Part shown: piece after piece, positions 10,401 through 18,971 of the stretch
Position numbering within the stretch: the stretch's first letter is position 1
Layout: every line of letters begins with the position of its first letter
Source of the DNA: Symbiodinium natans
Taxonomy: Eukaryota; Sar; Dinophyceae; Suessiales; Symbiodiniaceae
Reading direction: 5' to 3'
DNA length: 64,000 nucleotides
Assembly (NCBI GenBank): GCA_905221605.1
Contig: CAJNDS010000047.1
Span: 971,868-1,035,867, forward strand
The notes under the pieces: generated by a model
The model's database searches: none
Told to the model about the DNA's origin: nothing
The model's input: only the letters and a program-made list of their open reading frames with translations
Program-made: the position numbers and the translations under genes

Positions 10401-13304
10401 GAGCAGGAGGGGACATCAAGCCTCAACCAATGGCAAAAAAACCAACTGCCCGAGTGATTGCATGCATTTGACGAGGCAGGAGGGGAGCATCATGAGCATC
10501 AGCTGGGTACATTTCCTGCCCGAGTGATTGCATGCTTTTGACGAGCCAGGAGGGGGGCATCATGAGCATCAGCTGGGTACATTTCTGGCCACAGGGCCCT
10601 CCTAGACGCCAGGCGTTGCAAAACCAACTGCCCGAGTGATTGCATGCATTTGACGAGGCAGGAGGGGAGTATCATGAGCATCAGCTGGGTACATTTCTGG
10701 CCACAGGGCCCTCGTAGACGCCAGGCGTTGCAAAACCAACTGCCCGAGTGATTGCATGCATTTGACGAGGCAGGAGGGGGGCATCATGACCATCAGCTGG
10801 GTACATTTCTGGCCACAGGACCCTCCTAGACGCCAGGCATTGCAAAACCAACTGCCCGAGTGATTGCATGCATTTGACGAGGCAGGAGGGGGGCATCATG
10901 AGCATCAGCTGGGTACATTTCTGGCCACAGGGCCCTCCTAGACGCCAGGCGTTGCAAAACCAACTGCCCGAGTGATTGCATGCATTTGACGAGGCAGGAG
11001 GGGAGCATCATGAGCATCAGCTGGGTACATTCCTGGCCACAGGGCCCTCCTAGACGCCAGGCGTTGCAAAACCAACTGCCCAAGTGATTGCATGCATTTG
11101 ACGAGGCAGGAGGGGAGCATCATGAGCATCAGCTGGGTACATTTCTGGCCACAGGGCCCTCCTAGACGCCAGGCGTTGCAAAACCAACTGCCCGAGTGAT
11201 TGCATGCATTTGACGAGGCAGGAGGAGCGCATCATGAGCATCAGCTGGGTACATTTCTTGCCACAGGGCCCTCCTAGACGCCAGGCGTTGCAAAACCAAC
11301 TGCCCGAGTGATTGCATGCATTTGACGCGGCAGGAGGGGAGCATCATGAGCATCAGCTGGGTACATTTCTGGCCACAGGGCCCTCCTAGACGCCAGGCGT
11401 TGCAAAACCAACTGCCCGAGTGATTGCATGCATTTGACGAGGCAGGAGGGGAGCATCATGAGCATCAGCGGGGTACATTTCCGGCCACAGGGCCGTCCTA
11501 GACGCCAGGCGTTGCAAAACCAACTGCTTGACGAGGCAGGAGGGGGGCATCATGAGCATCAGCTGGGTACACATCCGGCCACAAGGCCGTCCTAGACGCC
11601 AGGCGTTGCAAAACCAACTGCCCGAGTGATTGCATGCATTTGGCGAGGCAGGGGGAGCATCATGAGCATCAGCTGGGTACATTTCCGGCCACAGGGCCCT
11701 GTTGCAATCATGAGCATCAGCTGGGTATATTTCCGGCCACAGGGCCCTCCTCGACGCCCGGCGTCGCAAAGCCAACTGCCCGAGTGATTGCGCGCATTTG
11801 ACGTGGCAGGAGGGCAGCATCATGAGCATCAGCTGGGGATATTTCCGGCCACTTGGCCCTCCTAGACGCCAGGTTTTGCAAAACCAACTGCCCGAGGGAT
11901 TGCGCGCGTTTGACGAGGCAGGAGGGGAGCATCATGAGCATCAGCTGGGTACATTTCTGGCCACAGGGCCCTCCTAGACGCCAGGCGTTGCAAAACCAAC
12001 TGCCCGAGTGATTGCGCGTATTTGACGAGGCATGTTGCAAAACCAACTGGCCCAGTGATTATATGCACATTTGACGAGGCGGGAGGTGAGTGCGCACGCA
12101 TCAGGGCTTAGGAGGGGAAGCAGTCCGCGAATGGTCCCAATATGGGGGCATTAGTAAGCAGGTATCAACCCCCACCGGAAATCACCAATCGCGCCGAACA
12201 CCAGGCCACGCTTAGCGAGCAGGGGCGGCAAAACTTTTTCAAAGAAGGAAAGATGCCTCGGCAGCCACATCTGAAGGAAGCAAGCACGGAAGGAAGTAGG
12301 GAAAGAAGAGAGACGGACAATAAAGCAAAGATGAGAGAGTACCCCAGTGCCAGCAACCCGCGGAGTTGCCCACCGACCCCAAGCCTAGAGACAGATTCTC
12401 AGATGAGCCTGGTCGCATAACTAATCATCCTCTGACATCGTCCCTGCAGTGTACGTAGCAACTGCAGTGTACGTAGCAACTGCCAACGGATGCACTTATC
12501 GAGGCCCAACAGTAAACATGACAGAGTGAGAGAGAGAGAGAGAGAGGGAGGGAGGGAGGGAGGGAGGGAGGGAGGGAGGGAGGGAGAGACTGACTCCTTT
12601 GGATTTCGTTGGGCCAGGCCGAAGAAGAGCGCCTGAAGCTGAAGAAGAGGGTCCGGGGCGTCGGGAACTCAGATGAGCTCAGATCCCGGCATCCCTCTAG
12701 AGCCAAGGCCAAGACTGTCCCTAAGGTAGAGTTCATAAAGGACTACTCCAATATTCGCATATACTAAGACGTGCGTATATTAAAAAAGCGAATACAAATA
12801 AATTATAAGCATTAAATTGATATAGAACATATATATATATATATATGTATGTATTTATCTATATGTTTATGCACATGATATACTTCGACTTCGTGATTTT
12901 TTAAATCCATATGAAGCATCTCCTACCAACCTGAGGCTTTGCCGTCACTGATCGAGATTTTCCATTCCCTGGATAAAGACCACAGTGGGCTTCTGACACA
13001 CGAGGAGGTGGTGAATGTTCCTTTGGATGTGTTGCCCCCCAGGGTCTTGGATGCCATCTACGTGGAAAGCATGGCCGATATTTTCGACTACTTGGATGTC
13101 GACGGAACAGGGCAGCTCTCCCAAATGGAATTCGTTGAGGGCCTGCTGAACCTCTGCTTAATGGACATGCCGATCTCCACCATCCAGTCATTGAAGTTGC
13201 TGCAGTTGATCCGTGGACTTGTTGGCAAGGTGGAGAAGGAGGTTCTATCTCTCAAGGTACAAGTTCAAGCCCTTGCCGAGGCAGGCCAGAATGAGCTGGT
13301 GTAA
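1465..13304 (+). CDS. Single-domain voltage-gated cation channel with two EF-hands, paralogue A
   Basis: Six-TM channel of the voltage-gated Na/Ca superfamily, expected in a membrane and to assemble as a tetramer. Proposed exons: 1465-1859 (N-terminal coil, SEVQEQQRASSANLELLRDQ), 1941-2070 (FPAGPLRKLVTEVL), about 2160-2268, 2341-about 2412 (S1, NSSWFEFCAGVVILLSL), 3195-3274, 3438-3534 (S2/S3), 3672-3705, 3911-3986, 4482-4534 (S4, LRLFRLVRAWRMLRHFK), 4638-4702 and 4772-5081 (S5, pore FVTLDNISEVYYPLI, S6 GLMNLVTAALVENA), 12618-12659, 12936-13304 (EF-hands DKDHSGLLTHEE and DVDGTGQLSQME; stop at 13302). Frames join cleanly except after S1, where I found no convincing donor. Donors mix GT, GC and GA. 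The S6 and EF-hand exons are separated by a 7.5-kb satellite-filled intron. S4 has an R/K at every third residue over seven turns. Na, Ca or H selectivity cannot be decided from sequence. The start ATG matches that of paralogue B. Confidence 0.82.
2690..3105. repeat. Diverged copies of the 112-bp satellite inside channel A
   Basis: Three to four degenerate copies are visible through the words GCAAAACCA, ACTGCCC, GACGAGGCAGGAGGGGAGCA and TGGGTACAT/ATATTTCCGGCCA, interspersed with unrelated changes and deletions. They sit in the intron between the S1 and S2 exons, so the same repeat family has entered or spread into two introns of one gene. Confidence 0.75.
4703..4771 (+). other. 69-nt in-frame GA-AG mini-intron in S5 of channel A
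   Basis: Between STTMLI and MVSLFIFACV the open frame carries 23 extra residues that paralogue B lacks (B reads STTVLITVFLFIFACV straight through). The segment starts GATTCTTGG and ends GTTGAG, is followed by GATC, and its removal restores M-L-I-M-V exactly aligned with B. It contains no stop and is a multiple of three, so retention would insert charged residues into a membrane helix instead of truncating the protein. Confidence 0.7.
5138..5515. repeat. (GA)n and (GGAA)n low-complexity tracts at the start of the long intron
   Basis: GAGAGA tracts at about 5140-5190 and GGAAGGAA/GAGAGA tracts at about 5453-5510 occupy the first part of the intron, immediately before the satellite array. The sequence between them shows no coding signal that fits the channel. 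Confidence 0.8.
5517..12090. repeat. 112-bp tandem satellite array (about 58 units) inside the channel A intron
   Basis: Units recur at a strict 112-bp spacing over most of the array (for example the word GACGCCAGGCGTTGCAAAAC). Each contains GGGCCCTCCTAGACGCCAG, CCAACTGCCCGAGTGATTGC, ATGCATTTGACGAGGCAGGA, GGGAGCATCATGAGCATCAG and TGGGTACATTTCTGGCCACA. Most units differ by only a few bases; partly deleted units lie near 6840-6900, 7215-7240, 8650-8690, 8985-9000, 9330-9410 and 10230-10540, and units past 11470 decay progressively. The repeat carries 63-codon open frames on the - strand, but they restart every 112 bp, which is not a multiple of 3, and encode no domain I recognise, so I treat them as chance. 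The array lies wholly between the S6 exon (ends 5081) and the next channel exon (12618). Confidence 0.97.
12525..12850. repeat. (GA)n/(GGGA)n and (AT)n microsatellites in channel A introns
   Basis: GAGAGA followed by GGGAGGGA repeats at about 12530-12590 lie directly before the short exon 12618-12659. An AT run at about 12830-12848 lies in the following AT-rich intron. Confidence 0.8.
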
Positions 13305-13757
13305 CGTCGTGTTCGTCGGCAGTACCAGTCGGCAGTTTCACGTACCACGCAGCGTCCTGCTGACAGTTTCACCATGCTTGTTGTGAAAGAGACTTTCGCC
13401 GCGGCTTGCGGGGGCCTGCCAGGATCTAAAGCGCAAGCACCACGAAATCAGCAAAATTGCAAGTTCAACTTATGTCAAAGTTTTCACTGGCATCTTTTTG
13501 AATTCTGGCATGTTTCTGTGGACTTGAAACCTCCGACCCCAAAAAGAACGATAAGCCCACATTTCCAGAGGCTTGAGTTTGCATTCACCAAGTTCGGCTC
13601 ATCCTTAGAGCAATGTCAACGCACATGCAGTTTCAGCTTAGCTCAGTCAAGTCAACAAAAGACACTGCCTGTTGTCCTGAAGCCATATATGGAAAGAGAA
13701 CGCTTCAGATACATGGTAGAAGTATGATCTGTAGCACCTGATAGCATAGAGGGAAAG
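13305..13757. other. Spacer between the two channel paralogues
   Basis: Roughly 450 bp from the stop of paralogue A to the ATG of paralogue B. No exon, RNA gene or repeat is recognised. The short distance on the same strand indicates a direct tandem gene duplication. Confidence 0.5.
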
Positions 13758-16700
13758 ATGGCGTTGACGGGCCATACGGGCCTTCTCGCCAAGCTGTTCG
13801 AGGTCCAGGAGCAGCAGAAGGCCTCCTCTGCAAACCTGGAGCGTCTCCGGGACCAGCACAGAGAATGGCAGCGCTCCGTGGAAGGGCTCCTCGCTGGCAT
13901 CCGCACCCACATAGATGAGGCAGCGCTCGCTCCTGCTGCTGCTGTCTCCCTGGAGCCTCGGAACCTTTGGCTGCACTTGAGGATGTGAAAAAAAACATGC
14001 AAAATGCAAAATGAGCTTGCACTTGCTTCGGACACTCTGCAGGTGCCAGGTCGCGCCGGCAAACACGCATGGTCCGCATGGTGCGCATGGTCCCACAAGC
14101 GTTCAGTTTACCCCAGCCCCTACATATGCCTCCGAAGACAGTGACGTGAACCTCACGGACTCCGTAATGCTGAATAGTCGGGAGATCACCAATCCGGGAT
14201 TTGTCAGCCCTGGGCTGGCCAGTCCTTCTGACGACGAGGACAACGTGAAGCAGAGGCGGTCATTGACAGCACAATCGTTGCTGCAGCCTCTTTGTCCGCA
14301 CAGCCTGCACTGGCATGCGCCTAAACCTCCCCCAGTACCTAAGGCTCTTAGATTCTTAGATGTTCGCGTCAACATTCGGTCAAGAACCAAAATGCACTTT
14401 TTTAAGACCTGCAGGGATTGAGCCGCACCGCGTGCGGCAAATCTACACGCAAATGCCCGACGTGTTTTTAGACACTAAGCGGCCTTTCCCAAGCCGCAAG
14501 CCAGACTCCTGCAACACGCTGCAACTGAGGCCTCGAAAGTCGGTGGTGCAAGCGCTTCCCACAGGGCCGCTGCGGAAGCTCGTATCCGAGGTCCTCAGGG
14601 ATGCCGAGGCCTCTTCCTGCCCTTTTTCGCTGAAGTGCTTTTGTACGTAGTATTTGTAAGAATTGGTTTCGGGTTGGTGTCCACAACTTAGGAGGTTGCC
14701 TATCCGAGGAGGCTTCACACACCACCAGGTGACATCCGCACTCCGTGACCCCAGCAAAACGATTGAACGAGGCGGCGCAGTCACGGAACTGCTGCTTGGG
14801 TCACCAAGGTAGCTCCTGCAGGGAACCGAACAAAGCTCTGCTACCGGTGACGACTTCGGGTTTAGGAGCGCGCCACAAACTTCGACACAGGGAGGTAGCA
14901 GTTGACTGCTCAAACTCAGGCAAATCACAGCATGAGACGCGGGTGCTCCAATGGTTTCAGCGTCAGAAGGCTTCTTATGATTCCTCGAGTGCTGTTGTAT
15001 TGCTTAACTCGCAGGAAACGTTTTTTGTCCGGTTTTTCGGTGACTAACTTGGGGTGTTTGCCTCGGCCCTTCGTCCTGTTTTTTTGGTGCGGGGCGAATC
15101 GATGCGCAAAGATAGCAAAACGCGCAATGTCTTCGTTCGAGAGGCGACGTCCACGGAGATTTCCCGGATGGAAGCCCTCCGCCAGATGGTTGGCCTGGTC
15201 GTGAAATCCAACTTCTTCGAATTTGTGGCAGGCACACTCATCCTCCTGAGCCTTTCCGATAAAGAGCTGACGCGCGCTACTCAAGGCTTGTAGTGGCCCC
15301 TTAACATCCCGAAACCCTGAAAAAGTACCCCGTAAGCATCCCGAAGCCCTAAGTTTCCTGGGAGCAGAGCAGAAGAGAGAGAGAGAGAGAAAAAAAAAAA
15401 GGGGTTAAGTGCTGTGGAAGGAAGAGAGAGAACTGCCTTAAGTGGCATAGCGCCCAGGAACCTCATCTTCATCGGCATTGAGGCCCAGGTCTCCCTCCAG
15501 ACGGGCGAAGTCTATGCGGAGAACTTTTGGCCGGGAGGAGCCTATGTCTGAAAGAAGAAAACTTACGAAAACGGGACAACATGTGCCACCCCCACGGACC
15601 AACTGAGCCGCACCCACCGAAAGTCAAAAATCTCAGGCTGTTTGTTAGGCCTTTGGAGGCTTTGCCCCTACCACGCTCGCGAAGAGTTCTCGTAAAAACC
15701 CGAGGAGTTGAGCGCATCTTCCTCGTCCTTTACGCGATCGAGGCGCTACTGCGGTTCGCCGGCTTCGGCTGTGCGGTATTCAAAGACTTGTGGTTCTTGA
15801 GGCTGAGCTGAGTTCTTATCCTGGTTGTTTGAAGGCATCAGACATCATCAGACAAACAGCATACTTCAGTCGCTTTCTGCGGTTTTGTTAAGGATGGACG
15901 TGTCGCTGATCATCATCGGTCTGCTCGCGCTGGAGATCGTGCCCCGTGCGGCGGGCCCCGGAACAGATTCTGAGAGCTTCTATTCCGTCCTCGTGGTGCG
16001 TGGCTTTCGCTTGTTTCGCTTGGTACGAGCGCTGCGGATGCTCCGGCACTTCAGGCTGATTTGGCGATTGGTCTATGGCATGTTGTCAGCCGGGCAGACT
16101 ATAGTCTCCACAACAGTGCTGATCACTGTGTTCTTGTTCATTTTCGCCTGCGTGGCGGTGGAGCTTATTGCCAAAGACGAGAACTTGAGATCCCTCGATG
16201 AGACGGCTGGCATTGTTAGAGACAACTTTTTTGGTCTGAACCGTGCATTGTTAACGTTGATCCAGTTTGTGACCTTAGACTCCATTTCAGAGATCTACTT
16301 TCCACTGATCATGAACAAACCATGGTTGTGCTTCTTCTTCATGCCAATCCTGGTTTTTCTCTCGGTGGGCCTCATGAATCTCGTGACTGCAGCACTAGTG
16401 GAGAATGCGATGGAGATGGCGGCCCACGAGGCTGAAGAAGAGCGCCTGAAGCTGAAGAAGAGGGTCCGGAGCGCGCTGCCTTCTTTGATCGACATCTTCC
16501 ATTCCCTGGACAAGGATCGAAGCGGCCTCCTGACGCGTGAGGAGGTGGAGAATGTGCCCCTCAGCGTGCTGCCTCCAAGGGTCTTGGACACGATCTATGC
16601 AGATAGTATCTCGGAGGATAAGGTGGGCGCGGCCATGTAGTCCATAGTGGTCTGCATGAACATAAGCTGCATGAGCAACCCTGTGCTGGAGGCTTTAATC

Positions 16701-16967
16701 TATCATGCTTTCCGCGAGCTGACTAGCTAAGGCATGGCCGACATCTTTGATTACCTTGATGTAGACGGCACAAAACAACTGAGCCAGATTGAGTTCGTGG
16801 AGGGCTTGCTCAATCTTTGCCTGATGGATACACCCATCTCGACACTCCAATCCCTGAAGCTCTTGCAACTAATCCGGTCCATCGTAGGTCAGGTGGAGAA
16901 GGAGATGGCGACCCTCAGGCGGGAAATGCAGAAGCTGCGGATGTATGTATCGACTGTTGGCCTTTGA
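13758..16967 (+). CDS. Single-domain voltage-gated cation channel with two EF-hands, paralogue B
   Basis: Tandem paralogue of the upstream channel, in the same order: N-terminal coil 13758-13981 (FEVQEQQKASSANLERLRDQ), 14043-about 14285 (acidic, QRRSLTAQSLLQ), an exon near 14415-14610 (LPTGPLRKLVSEVL), about 15097-15271 (S1, SNFFEFVAGTLILLSL), 15458-15537, 15705-15801 (VERIFLVLYAIEALLRF), 15893-16605 and 16732-16967. The 713-nt exon carries S3, S4 (VVRGFRLFRLVRALRMLRHFR, Arg every third residue), S5, pore (FVTLDSISEIYFPLI), S6 and the first EF-hand (DKDRSGLLTREE). The last exon carries the second EF-hand (DVDGTKQLSQIE, in which the usual Gly at loop position 6 is Lys) and a coiled coil. Donors at 13982 and 15538 are GA, at 15272 and 15802 GC, at 16606 GT. 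Exon joins around 14285-14470 are uncertain. An intact channel is likely. Confidence 0.85.
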
Positions 16968-17712
16968 TTTGACCTGTGCACCTGCGCTGCGAAGCAACGC
17001 AAAGGGAGAAATAGTCTCAATGTTGTCAACAGAGCACCTCTAGGACTTTGGACAAGCCTCCTCCAGCCACAAGGAGCACACTGCTTCCTGCGTTTCACAG
17101 AGGCCAGGGGTCAACTTTAATCCGCCGACTTAAGTGCGTTACAAGCGGCTAAGCCCATCGCCATGCGACAGTCCCAGACCCGTAGAAAATGGCCTCCCAG
17201 GCCCAGCGCTCTGCCGTGGTTGCAGTTGCGCTTGATGTGGTTGCGTCATCAAGTGGTGGCTTGGAGGCTCAAAACACAGGGTGAAGGTGCCCCGACCGAC
17301 ACACTCCCTATGCAACGCGTCCTCAGGCAACGTCACTGGCGGGATGCCCCTGCAGCGGTCGCAAGAAATCTGCAAGGCGAACGAATATTCAGAGAGCAAG
17401 CTCGCTACCTACCAAACTTAGTCACACGCAGTCTACGCAGTCCAACAGCTTCCGACATAAGAACATAAAGGTCCACCCGTAATGCTTCCTGCCAATCTGC
17501 TGAGCAATGGTGCGAACAGCAACCTCTACGTGGCTGGCTTGCCTCCAAGCACCAGCGAGGATACACTGCGGCAGCTGTTCAATAGTTTCGGTGATGCTGC
17601 TTGGCTTCACCTACAGTAGGCATCTAGCTTTTGCAGTCCAATAGCAGCTAGCGAAACGGCTCGTGAAGAGCAGCAGTGGCAGCAACGTAAGATACCACTT
17701 GTTTGAGCCAGC
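16722..17712 (+). repeat. Segmental duplication, copy 1
   Basis: This segment matches about 23280-24187 over nearly its whole length with scattered substitutions and small indels. It contains the last exon of channel B, the spacer (TTGTCAACAGA, GGAGCACACTGCTTC), the MRQSQT-coding block and the first exon of an RRM gene. In this copy the channel exon is intact and the RRM part is broken. Confidence 0.9.
17482..17619 (+). pseudogene. Truncated first RRM exon (duplicate)
   Basis: Reads MLPANLLSNGANSNLYVAGL and on through the first helix of an RRM, almost identical to the exon at 23961. It then diverges, hits TAG at 17617, and the downstream exons with RNP1 are absent. The upstream block at 17163 is frameshifted relative to its partner at 23608. 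It is therefore a fragment left by the duplication and not a functional RNA-binding protein. Confidence 0.75.
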
Positions 17713-18971
17713 GATCATGCCGCCAGAAGGGATCAAACCTGGTTTGGATTCAGAGTGTGAGTGTGATTCGTGACCACCAAGGCGACAGCTGCCGCGCGAC
17801 ACGTCTGAACAGCGCCAGGTGCAGGCCGCCATGGGCAGGCCTATGATGACAGATGCCCGATGATGCAGGTCTGCATTGAGCAGCCCCCGCCATTGCCCCA
17901 ACATTAGCCAACATTGGCCCAAACACACGTCTTCGACATGTCTTGCCGCTTTGCTTCCACGTCCCTCAGATGTCTCATGCAGATTTCTCATGGGATGCCG
18001 GCAGACCTCATGCAGATTTCTCATGGGATCACGGAAGACGAGTGTTTGGACCTTGCTTCCGAAGAGTAGCTTGCAGTGCCAGGCAGTGACGAACCGACGA
18101 CAGAGTTGCAGCCTGGGGGCGTTCATGGAGTGGGTACCAAGCTTGGCAAACGGCCAGCGTCAAGAGATCCCTTGAAGGATTGTCTAGAAACCTAGGCGGC
18201 TGCGTGAAACTTCACGGCCCAGCTGCATGGAACTCGTGCTTTGTACTTGCCTTTGCCCAGGCTTGGAGGGAACTGGGAGGAATATGACCAACGTGTAGGA
18301 CCGTAGGATTCCTTGCAGAATAACCGGATCTTCACAGAACCCAAGCAGGGTGACCTCTGCAACCCTTTCTTGCGTACACGAAGTCGTCAAGCAGCTAGAT
18401 GTCACCTCCTGAGCAGCCCTAAAATCCTTCCTTGGAGGCCCGGCCAGCTGCAAGATGCCGTTCGGCTAGGAAGGCTGAGGCGTGGGCCAGTGACCTCCAA
18501 GTAGTGGGGTTTTCGCGTAGGCAAGACGGGCATTGCATGAGGGACCACGGCGAGATGTCAGACACCGCTCCCCAGGTCCAGCTTCGACAAGAAGATGCAT
18601 GGCCAGGCGCTTGTCATGCGTTGCACAAGCTCACAAGCCACTCAGTGTAGGCGATGAGATACTGTGACGGAAGAACTTGAACGGTATAGCGGTGGTCGTG
18701 CAACCGTCGGCACGATTGTATCCAAAAGCCTTGACGCGCCTGCCAGAGCAGTTGTCGATCGCTGACTGGTGCTGTTGTTGTTCTGCAGGTGCGACTTCTG
18801 TGTAGGGAGGCGAGAGCGAGCGTCGAAAACTGTCATGCCTGTCGCGGGCGTCCTGCTCAAGCCCATTCTTTGCTTTTCCAGGGAGGGCGCCTCCAAGAGG
18901 TCCCTCCTCGCGTCGTATCGACTTTATAGCTTCTCAAATTCGTACCTTTTCGTACCCACTCCCTAGGAGTC
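17713..18971. other. Non-coding spacer upstream of the glutamate receptor-like gene
   Basis: No recognisable exon, RNA gene or satellite. A short direct repeat (CTCATGCAGATTTCTCATGGGAT) occurs twice near 17975 and 18008. Promoter elements cannot be assigned. Confidence 0.4.

Noticed and set aside
5579-11829. Dozens of 63-codon - strand ORFs with near-identical peptides
   Set aside because: They are the satellite read in frame. The unit length (112) is not divisible by 3, so each ORF restarts every unit; there is no signature of a protein family and no splice context.
5517-12090. CRISPR-like or leader-repeat array
   Set aside because: There are no short repeats separated by unique spacers; the whole 112-bp unit repeats, and the context is a eukaryotic intron.
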